From: Melampsora larici-populina 98AG31 | Taxonomy: Eukaryota; Basidiomycota; Pucciniomycetes; Pucciniales; Melampsoraceae | Reading direction: 5' to 3' | Assembly: GCF_000204055.1 (NCBI RefSeq) | Contig: NW_006768777.1 | Span: forward strand, 820,036 to 884,035 | Length of the DNA stretch: 64,000 nucleotides | Part shown: positions 32,748 through 45,688 of the stretch, piece by piece | Layout of the letters: the number at the start of each line of letters is the position of its first letter | Numbering within the stretch: the first letter of the stretch is position 1 | Position numbers and translations under genes: made by a program | Notes under the pieces: generated by a model | What the model was told of the DNA's origin: nothing | The model's input: only the letters and a program-made list of their open reading frames with translations | Databases searched by the model: none

Positions 32748-32910
32748 TTAGAATGTATGTAAGATGGAAGTCAAAGTGTCATTGGGTAATCTCAAAGTGG
32801 TTTATGAAGAATTGTAAATTTAAATTTCTCTCATGTTCATCGTCATCTACACTGGAGTGCACCACTCAGCTTAACTCGATAGTCCCTTCTCAAGCTTCAA
32901 CTTGCTAATC

Positions 32911-35900
32911 ATGCCATTCAGCTTCGATCCATCTCTAGGATCAGTGCTTAATATCAGACCTTATCCTGGAAATGATACATGTCGACTCCACTTTTACGCC
33001 TATGAAGATCAAGAGGCTTCAACGAATATAGCTGGTTCAAGAATTCCAGAGATTTGGACAGATGCCAAACTATCTGAAGAAACTGATGAACCTACTCCGA
33101 TTTGGAAATCAGTAGTCTTTAAAAAGATTCAATCTTCTTCACTTACTTCAAAGAAATCAAATACAATACTTTGGCAAGCTGAACTTTGTTTAAAATCTCA
33201 ATCTGGAAACTACGGTTTTACTTATCGATTATCAGTAGGAGAAGATCAGATTGAAAAGAAATTGGAATGGTTAGGTTCATTAGGTGATAATGGTCAGATT
33301 AGAGTACATGCGGATGATGTTGAGAATGAGAATTCAGTAGAAGATCGATTGATCAATGGCTTCAAAACCAATGCAACCGATGACGTCATCATCCAACACT
33401 CTCTCGATCTCACCACTCACCTTTTCACTTATCCTTCTCCTAAAAAACCAACGGATACAACTTCACCAATAGACCATCAAGAACCTTTGATCAACTTGAA
33501 TGATGAAGCTTTCAATTCAATCGAAGGATTACTATACGAAAGATCAAAACCAACTTGGTACAATCCACGATCGATTACATCCTTGAATGAAGTTTCCCAG
33601 AATTTCGATACTCAAGCCATCATCTTCAAAAGACCAGTTTACGATCATTTGGCTGTAGTGATTTGGCCGATCAGTCATCCAAACCGATCATCCACTTTTC
33701 GTAGAAATTCAAATTCTCAACTAGTCTTATGCTCAAGTCTCAGTACACATGATGACTCATCTGATGATCAACCGCAAGTAGCTATCAGTATCGGTCCCGA
33801 ATGGGCACTTCAGAACCTAATCAGTGCTGCTGTCGGTAATCCAGAATCGGGTGACTTATTTTCGAAAAACCTATCCCCTCAAAAGCTACGTTACTGTACC
33901 TGGAACGCTCTCGGTCCAGATTATCGATCATCAAATGTTTTTAAAGCTTTAGAAGATCTTGAAGAATCCAAACTAGCTAATCTCATTGATAGCATCTTAT
34001 TAGATGATGGATGGCAAGACACATCTGGACGAAGACTTTCTGGATGGGGAGCCAAGAAGGATTGGTTTGATAAAGAAACAATATCGAATCAAAACAAACA
34101 TTCAAAACATCATCATCAAACACAAGTCAATCAGATTGGAAATATCACTAAATCTGAAGAAACTGATTTGAAGATGGCCGTGGATCGGATTCGACAAACT
34201 GGAAGGGGTAACATTAAATATGTAGGTGTATGGATCACTTTAAATGGGTAAGTTTCTTTCACAAGAACCTTGAAGGGTTTCGCGTAGATCTCACTGAAGG
34301 TTGTTTTCCAGATATTGGGAAGGTTTAGATCCACAATCTGATACGATGAAACCGTTCAAACTTCAACGTTGGTCTGTTCGAAATCCAGAAGATTCATCTG
34401 ATCATCAAACTGTTACTTGGTATTTACCTAGCATCTTAAGTCTCTCGGATTTTTGGAATGCGTACTTTGGATACTTGAAATCGGCTGGGGTTGATTTTGT
34501 GAAGGTTAGTTTATGTTCTAGAATCATTCTAGAAAAGAAATACATTGAGTTAATGGAGTTTTTTTCCTTTGATATGAATACTTTAGGTGGATAATCAAGC
34601 AGGGTTAGATTACATTTATCAATGTGAAAGTCATCCATCAGAATCAGCTCAGGCCTTTCGGTCCAAGATGTGGACTTCAATGAACCACTCAGCCTTACAG
34701 ATCTTTGTAGTCGATCGAATCTATCCTTTAATACATTGTATGGCACATTCCCCTCAGATTTGGGGTGCTCGTCCTTCGCGTCTTATGGAATCAGGCAAAC
34801 TTTCCAACTCGACAACAGCCAAATGGGTGATGCGAACCAGTGATGATTTTTTCCCTGATGAACGTAATCCAGATGCTCATCGATGGCATCTTATCTCAAA
34901 CGCTTTCAATAGTCTTTTAGCATGTGGAATAGGTTTCACACCTGACTTTGATATGACCATGACCCGACATCCGTTTAGTGCTTATCATACAGCTCTCAGA
35001 GTCTTTTCACCAAGTCCGATTTATATTACTGATCGGATTGGTGAACATGATCTGGTGACAAGTCGAAAACTCACAGCTGCCTTGAAATCTGGAGGGTTTG
35101 GTGTAGTTCAGTCCACTGGAAAATCAGGGACTGTACTTCCTGGAAGGAGCCTAGGATTCAGTATGGATAGATTAACAGATGATTCGACGGCTTGGGGTTT
35201 ATTGAAGATCGGAGTACCGGTTGAAGATGTGGGAGGTGGATTGATTGGAGTTTGGAATGTTAAAAATCATTTTGGGCCTGGGATGGATCTTGGAATCGAT
35301 CTTATAACGAAACGAGACATTTCTGAAGCTTTGAGAATCAATCAAGTGGATAAGTATTCAAATCAGATCAAATCGATTGCAATTTATTCTCGAAACCAAC
35401 GAACTTTTACTGTTCTAGATGATTTGAACTGTGATGAAGAGATCAATCAACCTAATCATTCATCTGCTCCAGTGATGACTGTTTCTTTACGAGAGAACAT
35501 GTTTGATATTCTTACAATCTCTCAAGTTTGGCAAGTTTCTCAAGTTCCTGGGATTGGGATTGCTACCTTTGGTGTTTTAGATGGGTTTGGTGGATTATTT
35601 GGAATTAGACAAGTTCAAGAGAATGAAATTAAAAAGAAGAAAGTTGAATCGAAAGCTAAATCCGAAGTTAAAATAAAACCTTTAATCACAATCCAAGAAG
35701 AAAAAGATATTCAAACTTCCAACTTGATGGATCAAAAGATTATAAGGAATCCTATGAATACGTTTACACCTTATGGTAGACTTAGATTTATATATGATTA
35801 TTTTCTTCAAGATCAAGTATCTAAAAAAGATTCAAGTTTGATTTTAAAAGGACTTTTACAAGATTTTTTAAAAAGACCGATTCGAACGATCTTTTTAGAA

Positions 35901-36500
35901 GGTTTTGCGATTTTGAAAATGACAATCGGATTAAGTTTTTTGATCACTTCTGGATTCTTGTTTAGATTCTTACCTAATGATTTTAAAGCGAATGAAACTT
36001 TATCAATCAGAAGAAGAAGTGATTCTAAAGTTAAGAAAGATCAGATGATGAGTTCTGTTGGTATAGTGAAGGAAGATGAACAAACTGAACTTTTACAATC
36101 AAACCCTCTTGATGAAGAGGAAAGAAAAGATGATGACATTGATGGGTTTAATGATCAAGAAACGTTTAAATTAAGGTTCAAAACTGCTTTTACAAGTTCG
36201 ATTGGATTCGGATTGATCATTAAGAAAGCTTTAATCCAAGAAACTCTTCATCAAAAGAAAAATAATAAAGATGATGAAATCTTTAAATGTGTTAGAGATT
36301 TGATTAAGTTTAAAGTAGATGAAGAGGTTGTAGAAAGTTCATTAGAATTTGAAAGAATCAAGACTGATGAGGAATCGGATGATAAATTGGTTTATTTGGT
36401 ACATTTGAATCTTGAACAGTTTGCTCAAACTCATCTGGTTGAAGTGGGTGAATCTGATTGGTTAATTGAAATTGAAGTTGTAAATTCATTCACTTTATGA
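32911..36500 (+). CDS. GH36 raffinose-synthase-like / alkaline alpha-galactosidase-like enzyme
   Basis: Glycoside hydrolase family 36, Sip1/raffinose-synthase branch, which acts on alpha-galactosides of the raffinose series. Three exons (32911-34247, 34312-34504, 34587-36500) give about 1,147 residues. Motifs: RYCTWNALGPDY near residue 328, LLDDGWQD near 362, GVWITLNGYWEGLDP spanning intron 1, FVKVDNQAGLDYI spanning intron 2 near 510 (the Asp is the expected nucleophile), and MRTSDDFFPD near 593 (the Asp pair holds the expected acid/base). DFDMTMTRHP and IYITDRIGEHD follow. The protein is longer than usual: the C-terminus adds over 200 residues, including a hydrophobic stretch near 950-970 (ILKMTIGLSFLITSGFLFRF) that could be a membrane segment. 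No signal peptide is seen. The start is the first ATG in frame. Substrate specificity cannot be told from sequence. Confidence 0.88.
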
Positions 36501-36650
36501 ATCATCAGCTTTGTGTATGTATGTGTTTGTGTTTGTGTTTGATTGAAGCTGTTGTTGTTGTTATTTATTTATTTATAAAATACAAACTCTTTTAATGAAG
36601 CTTTTTTCCCGTATTTCTTTCATTGTTTTGACATCTACATAATGTTGTTG

Positions 36651-36783
36651 CACCAGGGGAGGCGTTCTCGGAGTGAGCCAGACCCCTGAGTTACCGTTCG
36701 CAAATGTTGCGGCAGTGAGAATGTTCTCTCAATGTTTGTCACATCATCACCATTCGAGGCCGAGGAAGGGTTACCCCGTGGTG
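36651..36783. repeat. short CACCA-ended repeat
   Basis: The right end (reverse complement CTATACACCACGGGGTAA, then CCTCGGCCTCG) matches the terminal region of the element at 26124. The left end CACCAGGGGAGGC is only partly related and lacks the TA flank, so this is probably a damaged MITE of the same family. It sits between two host genes. Confidence 0.5.
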
Positions 36784-36895
36784 TATAGCAGAATTCATTT
36801 CCATTTGAATAAAATCCTACTACAATGTACTGGAGTTTGATTCAAGAGTTCATTGGTTGAGACTGAGACTGATTGGTGTTCTGTTTCTTCAAACG

Positions 36896-39581
36896 ATGGC
36901 CGATTCAACGACAAGTTTACCTCTTTTACCAATCCCACCACTCAAGGGTAACTATCTCTTTCTTTTGATTAGATCCAGTACCATCACTTCAAACTAATCC
37001 ATCATCCAATCTTCATTTCTCATCATCAGATACTTGTTCACGTTACTTAGCAGCACTTCAACCACTTCAATCTACCGAAGAACATCAAATCACAAAATCA
37101 ATTGTCGCAAAGTTTTTAGAAACTGATGGTCCTCTCTTACATGAAAAATTATTAAATTATTCTTCAAATCGTTCATCTTATATTGAAGAGTTTTGGTATG
37201 AAGCTTATTTACATCATACCAATTCAGTGGTCCTTAACTTGAACCCATTCTTCATTCTAGAGTAAGCACCATCCCGATTTCTTCATGTTCTCTAAACTGA
37301 TGGGATTTGGGTTTGGGTTTTGGTTTTGGTTAGAGATGATCCTACTCCATCTAGAGGTAATCAACTTACAAGAGCTGCATCTTTAATTTTAGCTTCACTT
37401 AGTTTTATAGATGATTTACGTAACCATCAACTTGAAGCTGATTCGATTCGTGGTACGAAACTTGATATGAGTCAATACTCTAAATTGTTTGGTACGGCTA
37501 GGATTCCTACGTCTAATGGTTGTCAAATCAAAACCTTTAATGAAAGTAAACATGTGGTTATCATGAGACGTGGTCAATTTTATTGGTTTAATGTAAGCTT
37601 TCTTGTGTCTTTTAAACTGTCTTTTGTTTTGTTTTGGGTATTGATCGATTGATTTTGATGTGTGTGTGTTTTGGTTTTTTGAAGGTATTGGATTCACAAC
37701 ATAGACCATGTTTAACTGAACGAGATCTATTGAACAATCTACATTCGATCATTCAAGATGCCGATCAACTTCCAACCTCTGAAGTAGCTGAAAGATCAAT
37801 CGGACTCCTCACCACCGAAACCCGACCGATCTGGGCTTCGATCAGATCCGAATTATTAATGAATTCGAATCCGAATTCAGATTACTTAAAGATCGTAGAT
37901 GAATCACTCTTTATAGTATGTTTAGATGATAGTAATCCGATCACAGCCAATGAGATGTGTTCAAGTTTTTTAAGTGGAACGACTCAATTAAATCCTAATG
38001 GAAAACAAATCGGAACTTGTAACAATCGATGGTATGATAAATTACAATTAATAATTTGTAAGAATGGAACAGCTGGAGTGAATTTTGAACATTCTTGTGT
38101 AGATGGTCATACAGTACTAAGATTTATAGGTGATCTTTATACCGAATTGATTTTAAGATTTGCTTCTTCTATCAATTCGAAATCTAAAACTTTATTTAAA
38201 TCTAAGGTTTCTAAAGAAGAAAGAATCGAATGGAGACCTAAAAAATTAAATTGGATCTTTTCTAATGAATTGAAAACCGCTCTTAGGTTTGCTGAAACTA
38301 GATTGTCAGATTTGATTTGTCAGAATGAAGTCAAAGCTTTAGAATTTGATGGGTTTGGTAAACAATTCATTGTTGCTCATCAACTTTCACCTGATGCAGT
38401 AAGTTTCAATCTTTGTCTTTCAATCATCTATTTTTCTGGAAAACCCCATCCTAGTTTAATTTAAAAGGTTTCAAAAGCTCTCTTGATCTTTTTTCCTTTG
38501 CTTTGATGATTCTCTTCAGTTTGTACAAATGGCATTTCAAGTTTGTTATTTTTCATTATACGGTAAATTCGAATCAACTTATGAACCAGCCATGACTAAA
38601 TCATTTCATCATGGAAGAACCGAAGGGATTAGATCAGTCACACCTGAATCTGTGAAATTCGTCCAAAAGTTTTGTTCAGATACAAGTATAAGTGAAAAAC
38701 TCAAATCATTAAAACTTGCATGTGAAACTCATAGTACATTAAGTAAAAGATGTGGAAATGGATTAGGACAAGATCGAATCTTATATGCAATGTTTATACT
38801 ATGTAATGGAGAAGCCACGATTTTTAAAGATTCAGGGTATGGTTTATTAAATCATTCAATCTTAAGTACATCTAATTGTGGAAATCCTTCATTAAGGTTT
38901 TTTGGATTTGGTCCTGTAGTAGATGATGGATTCGGATTAGGTTATATTATTAAAGATCATGGGATTTCATTCGTTGGATCTTCTAAACATAGACAAACTC
39001 AAAGGTTTTTAGATTGTTTGAGATCTTATCTTTTAGAAATTCAAAGAATGTTAAGAATCGAATTTAATGAATCGATCGAATTGCCTGTCTTAGTTGGAGT
39101 TAGAGATCAATTTAGTCCGATTCAATCGATTCAATCGAGACATTCTACTGATTATAAATGGACAGATCATTGGGGTAGAATTCATAAAGGTAATCAAACG
39201 AAAGAAGAAGAAAGGAAAGTCGAAGATCATGAGGTCTTGAGTGAAGGGTATGGATTCTTTGTAAGCGAATTTTTATTGATTTTCAACTGGTTTTTGTTGA
39301 TGGTTTTCTTCATCAGAGATTAATTGATGATGGTTTGTTTTTTTGGGGAATTGGATCTGTGTTTTTAGGATTTAGGTGAGATTGATTGGTTAGCTGATCG
39401 AAAAAATCCTATTGATCGTAAAGGTAAGAAGTTTAATAATCCACCAGGTTAGTGATTTTGTTTCTTTTACATTTATCTTTTTTTTCTTTAACAAGAGATA
39501 TCATTGATTGATTTTTTTGTTTTTGTTTTTGTTTTTGTTTTGGTTTGAATAGAATCTATACTTGAAAGAGTCGAAGGATGA
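36896..39581 (+). CDS. carnitine O-acetyltransferase
   Basis: Choline/carnitine acyltransferase family: transfers acetyl groups between CoA and carnitine so acetyl units can move between peroxisome, cytosol and mitochondrion. Seven exons (36896-36947, 37030-37261, 37334-37592, 37685-38398, 38520-39260, 39369-39447, 39553-39581) join in frame to give 701 residues, a normal length. Hallmarks: LPIPPLKDTCSRYLAALQPL at the N-terminus, YIEEFWYEAYL, NLNPFFILEDDPTPSR, SKLFGTARIPT, the catalytic His in GVNFEHSCVDGH (about residue 317), and the C-terminal LLNHSILSTSNCGNPSLRFF and GFGLGYIIKDHGISF blocks. No PTS1 signal ends the protein (last residues RVEG) and no obvious presequence starts it. The closest named homologues would be yeast YAT1/YAT2/CAT2; which one is not resolvable here. 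Confidence 0.93.
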
Positions 39582-40730
39582 TATTCATTGTAAGAAGTGA
39601 AGAATGAAAGAGGTTTATTTGGAAGTAAATAAAGGAGGAGAATTTCTAGTTCAGCATGATCAACTCTGATCTATTTCGTTTTCGTTTTGCAAAGCATTGT
39701 AGTATGAGTTATGAAATGGTAGTATTGTAAAGAAAAAAAGTTTGTTGTATTTTAAGTTTTTGAATGATTTGATTTTGTTTTTATGTATGTATATGTATAT
39801 ATTGAATTTCTTATCATCATTCTTGACTATGTATTGGTAATGTATGATTTATGAACCGGTTTATGTTGGTTGGGATAGGAAAATTGTTTGGGAAGGTTGA
39901 TTTGGGAAAGGTACATATAGACTTGGTTGAGGGTTGATACATATCACCTTGAAAACTCTTGACTTTTAGTTCTTTCTTCTATTGATATTGAATTGAGATA
40001 TACTTGCACCTTACTACGGGAGTTGGAGTTTGGTAAAATTTGATGTTGCTTTAAAGCCGCGATGGCAAAATATAGCAAGCAAATGATGTTTTCAAGAAAC
40101 TGAAGATCATCGGCCTGTGAAGTCTCTGTAACTCATTTTTCAATCAATTTGGGCCACATGAGTGAATTTAATGGTGTGGCCGGAGGAATGAAGCTAAAAA
40201 GATCTTATAGGCAATCAAAAGTTTGAAATGGTTCAAGATTTCATAATCTTGAAGATACAGTGCAATTTGATTGAAAACGAGATGGTGAAATTTTTGATAA
40301 TTTTCCCAAAAAAAAATGAATAACTATGATATAAAAATCCGAAAACTAAGTGATATGACAAAACTGAAGACATCCTACAACATTGAAATTAGTAACTGTT
40401 ACTTTGAATCAAGATGGAAAAAGTGAAAATTAAAAATTAATAGTGTATGATAGTTATACAAAAAGTGCGAAAATATTAGGTGTTATGCTTTACAAGTGAC
40501 ACAAATAGAAAGAAATGAGAAATTAAAAAAAGGATATGAGAAATCGAAAAAAGGAAACAATCGAGTGAATTGAACCGAGGTTTGAAGAGATTTTGAATGG
40601 ATTTTTAACCAAGATCAACGGTTCTGAAAATGATAACATCATGTCAGCTTTTAGCTCAAAAGGCAAAAGAAAAAGTTGAAGAGTAAAACTTACAGCTCGC
40701 TTCAAAGGATGCCATTCACTCCTTCAAGAG
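39582..40730. other. gene-free spacer
   Basis: AT-rich; 3' flank of the acetyltransferase gene and spacer. No supported gene, no clear repeat. Confidence 0.5.
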
Positions 40731-41633
40731 TCATGAAGCGTATTTCAATTGACTAGAGATACAGAGCTTGATCCGACTTTTTATCAAAGGAGTTTCCTTA
40801 GAGGGAGATAGCATTACGTTGACGAGTTCTTTCCGGCTATCGTCGCAGGCGAGTCCTGAAGAGTTCGCAAGTTGATATGAGGTCGTGAAAATCTCCCGGC
40901 CATCCATGTCCCTCCTCCTCGGTCCATCGACCACGCGTGTTGGTGAGGGTGCCACTTCAGTATTGCAGTGACGTTTTGGCTGGCGCTGTCCAACATCAGC
41001 GAGGATTGATGACCCGCTACGACCACGCTTTACAGGCCCAGAAGAATGTGGGATCGGTTCTTGATCTTGGAATATCTTTGAATCCTTTCCAATTGATGCT
41101 GATGGGTTCTGATTGATCTTCAGCTTGATCACAAGGGGTTCTCGAGGTGATCGTAAGATGGCAAAGATCCTTTGTCGTTTTGGCTCTTTTGATAAAGTGA
41201 CATCTTCGGCTGATCGTTTCAATGATGCCATCGGCCTCACATAGTAAGGGCCCCAAGTTAAGCCGCGTGGAGCGTCCGTTCGTAAAGGGAACGCCCATTT
41301 TCTCCAATGTTGTCTCCATTCCGAGCGGTCTGCATCGTCCGAGATATCTGAAGCGATCAGTTTGGGACCTTGGACCGTAGGAGGCAACGTCTTGGGGCCA
41401 ACTCCACAAGTGAACCGAACGTTTTGATCCCTCTCCGGTCCATCGCGGTTGAAAGCCATGTTCAAATGGAATTTGGACGCGTCTTCTGTCATACAGATTG
41501 GCTTGGTTGAAGGCACGCGACGTTCGAGAGACGGAGGAGGAAGATATCTAGTCCAATCGCCCGAGCTATTGCCAAGTAAAGCGTTTAAGTCGGCCTTTGA
41601 GTACAAGTTTACGTTGCGAGTGGGGTTGGTCAT
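40731..41633 (-). CDS. hypothetical basic protein, about 300 residues
   Basis: A single long open frame from ATG 41633 to TGA 40731 with steady coding character. The N-terminal third has YSKADLNALLGNSSGDWTRY and a Trp-rich piece (SEWRQHWRKWAFPLRTDAP). Two basic stretches, SLKRSAEDVTLSKEPKRQR and QRQPKRHC, look like nuclear localisation signals. No enzymatic motif, signal peptide or membrane segment. A TATTTAAA box lies upstream near 41823. I do not recognise the family. A further 3' exon after 40731 is possible but unsupported. Confidence 0.6.
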   Translation of the reverse strand: MTNPTRNVNLYSKADLNALLGNSSGDWTRYLPPPSLERRVPSTKPICMTEDASKFHLNMAFNRDGPERDQNVRFTCGVGPKTLPPTVQGPKLIASDISDDADRSEWRQHWRKWAFPLRTDAPRGLTWGPYYVRPMASLKRSAEDVTLSKEPKRQRIFAILRSPREPLVIKLKINQNPSASIGKDSKIFQDQEPIPHSSGPVKRGRSGSSILADVGQRQPKRHCNTEVAPSPTRVVDGPRRRDMDGREIFTTSYQLANSSGLACDDSRKELVNVMLSPSKETPLIKSRIKLCISSQLKYAS

Positions 41634-43380
41634 GGTAACTAGTTCAAGAAGAGTTTATAGAGAAAATGAGGATAGTATGAGATTGAGAGAGGAATGTGTT
41701 TGAAAGATAAGATGACTTTGAAGAGTAGAAATGCGTAAAAGGTAATTGGGTAAAGTCTGATAAGACGATGAGGTGTGATGTTGCAGTGAGCTGAATGTGA
41801 CGGGGAGGAAGAAAAAGGCGTCCTTTAAATAGGTTGGAGGATCATGGATTGATTAGCTGAACTCCGGTAGACATCGTCACGATCCGTTCGTAAGTGAACT
41901 GGCTCGGATTGTGATCTTGACTTGATTGTTAGTTTCAGGGCATATCATCAGGGCAGCAAGCATTCTTGGCCTGTGGATTGTATAACCTTCCTTGTGAAGT
42001 GGGCTTGTAAATACCTTTTTGTGTGTTTTCTTGCTGGCGGCCTTTAGCAAAACTGTCAATGGTCCATGTCATAACCGTCTTGATGTGGCTGTTCCTCAGC
42101 TCAACGACCTACCACGCGCCAAGAAATCTACAAAGGAAGTATACTCAGTCAAATATGTATGTCAGATTGACCATTCACTTGAACAAGTACGACAAATCGC
42201 GATAAGTAAACACTAGCTACTGTCCAAAGCTTGCCACGAGGTATTAGAATCGGCCCTATCTTGTGGCTCAGGAGAAAAGGGACATATCAGTGACTCACTC
42301 GAATTGCTATCATTGAAGTCAAAGAAGGATCTAGCAAGTAGCAATTTTCGCTTTGCCGTTTCAAGTGATCTCTCCAAATTCATAATCATATTTTTGCAGG
42401 ACGCAAATTACACTGATTGACCCTTGTGCCCATGAAGCCCAAATCACATGCGATTTGATGCACTTGAATTCGATCTCGAAAAGAAGCTGGTTTGATGCGA
42501 TTGTAAGTTACTTCAATATCAGATGGCTCAAGCTGATAAAGCATAACTTTGGAGGGTACCATTGCACTCCATGAAAACATATATTTAGTACTCGGCCTAG
42601 CAAAATAAAAATGCCAATAGTACCAGAGATCCACAAGGGTTCACAAAAATATAAAGGTGGCTGGAGCCCCCTATGCTTTCCCATCAATTTTACCACCCAT
42701 ATTTTTTACATTTTTGTTCTTGTCTGATCTTAGAGTTCAAGACATCCCAAAGAACACCGGTGCCAAAGAAAACAATATAGTTTTATGTCATGTCAGAAAT
42801 TCGAGAGACCCATCAAGGTGTCATCCTACTAACATATAAAAATGGCAGGGATGGCGGGATCAAAAGGATTATTACGAAAAGAAACGCTGTTAATGTAAGA
42901 TTTTCATTGACAAAAGACAAGTTGGTGATGTCGATATGGATGAACAAAGGAAATTATGGGCGTGTCAAACGATCACACTGATTTCCTTGCTGTGCTTCTT
43001 GACCTTACGGAAAGGCCTTGTAAGAGATGGTCATCTATAAAAGATCTTTTTGTAAACTCGAGATGATATCGTTACTCAGCTGGCCACGATTGCCGTATGT
43101 CAATTCGACCTATGTATATCAACTACCAGGAAAGTACCTATTCTTTGTATATGATGATGATAGGTTATATTGATTATTTCAATGACCTTCATGTACTTTT
43201 AAAGATTGATTCACCTTACTTGCGCAGATATCAGTGTTTGAAGAAAGGTCAATGGGCTATGGCTTTGTGAAAAGATACAGCCCACTCTCTTAGACTGTCT
43301 GGATGAATTTCCCTCTCTGCATTTTCCAAGTGCTCAATGGTCTACCCAGGATGTGGTGGTTTTGAACAGCAAAGGAGAAA
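41634..43380. other. 1.7 kb gene-free spacer
   Basis: No supported gene in either strand; only short open frames without recognisable domains. No long repeat was noticed. Confidence 0.5.
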
Positions 43381-45688
43381 TCAATACCAAGCTTTGATTG
43401 TCTTTTCAAGTTGAAAATCATTCATCAAACTCACACTTTTAACATTTTGAGCAAATTTGGAAAAAACAATCGGTGCAACTCCTGATGCACCTTTTGTGTT
43501 TTGCAAAACCAGTTCTGCACATCTTTTGATTATTTCACGGAAGCCGGGCTTGAAGTTCAAGTTCATCAACATGATATGCGCACATGCTTCATGATAGGAT
43601 ATCAAATGAATGTACGCTTCAAACAACATCACATCTACATATGGCCTCATTTCGAAGTAATCATCAATCACGCGCTGAAGTTGCATTGCCATTCCCAATG
43701 TGTTTTCATTCACTTTCCATGGCAGGCTCATTAGACCAATTGCGATTGTGCTGAGGTGAGTGGCTTGATGTTTTTGCCGACCGAGCATCTTACGTGCAAA
43801 CAAAACTCGTCGACCACCTGACACCAAACCAGGTACTAATGGTTTCAAATACGATACGTCACTCACTATGACCTATTCAAAGACGAGTTTCGAAATCAAC
43901 CTACCAGCTCTGAGTAAATAATATTCAAAGTCTGCAAGTGTGGTACCGTTTGTCTCGATGCCAGTATAAAGCCTTTCCCAGATCTCTGCAACTTGAGGTG
44001 GAATTCCATTGTGTGTCTGAGTCTCTTCGAACATGACGCTCAAGATTATAGGACTGAAGAAGCTCTTTGCCATCAAAATTCGATGGATTCTCATTAGGTC
44101 GTTGATTCCATGTCGCTTAGATTTCATGACGTTTATGACTGATTGAACATCTCCCTTGCTGAGTCCCTGAATTGGATCTCCGAATTTATAGAGCGTATCT
44201 CTAACTCTTACTGCCGTATCGCACGGCGAGAAATAATCCTCAATATCTTTTTGAGCGTATATCATATAAAATTGTACTCGAAACTCAGAGTTTTGAATGA
44301 TTAATCTTTCTAGATTGGTTCGGATTTCAGGATTGTGAGTTGACAGATGAACACAAACTTCTGTAGCAAAGAATTTCTCCCAACTAGTAATCTCCTGGTC
44401 TCCCACAAGTTTTATTAATTCACTCATCATAGCTGGAGTTTTTTCTTTCGAGACACTTCCAGTTAGGTACTCTTCAATGATTTTTTCAATCGTGGTCGAT
44501 TCGGGTATAGAATGTTCTTCTTGCTTTAGCATATGATGATGACTGAATAACCGAGCTCGTGCACATCTCTCCACAAGCTCTAGAGGACATACAAAGTGAT
44601 CATCAGAAAAAGAAGTATAATCAGCTATTCCCAGCGAAATTAAATCACCTGGATCTGCTGTTTCCTTGCGTTCTTTTGATGGAGATAATGCGAATTTCTT
44701 GACCTCATTCATAATGTTTTCCTGCAAGTCTGAATGAAGATTATGTCAGGCGTCGATCACATGGGATTATGTTGATAGAATGGTGATTTAAATGATAATT
44801 GAAATATGTTATACCTGTAGTGAAAAAAAGGAAAAGATATACTTGATAATCAAGGACATCTTCTATATCGTGTCCATGCGCAGCTGCATAATCATTTAAA
44901 CCATGTAGCACTCCTAAAGGCCAAACAGCATCCATGTAATGTACTCTGTCTTTTCGAAGTAATCCATGAGCATAGCTCAGACAACGTCCAACCAAATCTC
45001 GGTTGAAATTGCCTCTAAAATATGAGGCTGATTTTATCTCAGAGTTTAGCTGTATGATTAATGTAGCCAAATGTTGTATACTTTTATAGCTAGCTGCGGT
45101 CTTTACTTGTGGTGCTAGTTCAAAAAATGGATTGCGAAAGTTTGAAATTTTGGAGGAAGATTTTTCAGAAGGAGGTTTGGTGGAATAAGATGGTCCAGAA
45201 GATGAACCCGAAGAGGAGTATTTTTCAGAGGAAGGAGGTTTTGTAGAAGCCGGTTTTGCAGAAGAGGAACTTGTAGAAGAATATTCTTTAGCTGGAGGAG
45301 GTTTTCTGGAAGAACTTTTTGCGGAAGATGAACCAGCGACATCCTCCCTGAAAGATCCTCTAGAATCAGAATATGATCTATGAAAAGATGAAGTTTTGCG
45401 AAAACTTCTTTGAGAAGAGGATCTAGAAAAGAAAGATGCAGGAGAGAATATCTTTTTCAATGATGAACCTGTAAAAACAGACCCAGTAGAGAATGAGCCT
45501 GTTGGAAAAAACTTTTTAGATGCAGACTTTGTAAACGATGATTTTTTAGAGGAGGAATGGTGTATGTGCCAGTCTTTTATATTTCCTTTTGTGTGGAGCT
45601 TCATGCCACCCCAAAGATCAAGCCCATTGATGTGATACGGAAAGAAGATGAGAATGGCAAGAAAGTGAAATAATGACGGTATCTCCAT
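43381..45688 (-). CDS. secreted Ser/Lys/Pro-rich protein with a globular C-terminal part
   Basis: Begins with a clear signal peptide (IPSLFHFLAILIFFPYHING). Residues about 45-180 are a Ser/Lys/Phe repeat (KKSSFTKSASKKFF, TKPPSSEKYSSSGSSSG), then a helical globular region starts (QVKTAASYKSIQHLATLIIQ, VLHGLNDYAAAHGHDIEDVL). Exon 1 (45688-44843) joins exon 2 at 44721 in frame across a 121-nt intron. Exon 2 runs to a TAG at 43873-43875, giving 564 residues, but the same frame continues for about 160 more residues to 43381 with coding character (GRRVLFARKMLGRQKHQ, FEAYIHLISYHEACAHIMLM). Either the TAG is a premature stop, or a 39-nt intron (GTAGGTTGAT...GTCATAG) removes it in frame. Large secreted families like this are common in rusts; the function is unknown. 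Confidence 0.68.

Noticed and set aside
41877..43380. Several 60-80 codon frames
   Set aside because: Length expected by chance in this base composition; no splice-linked partners or domains.
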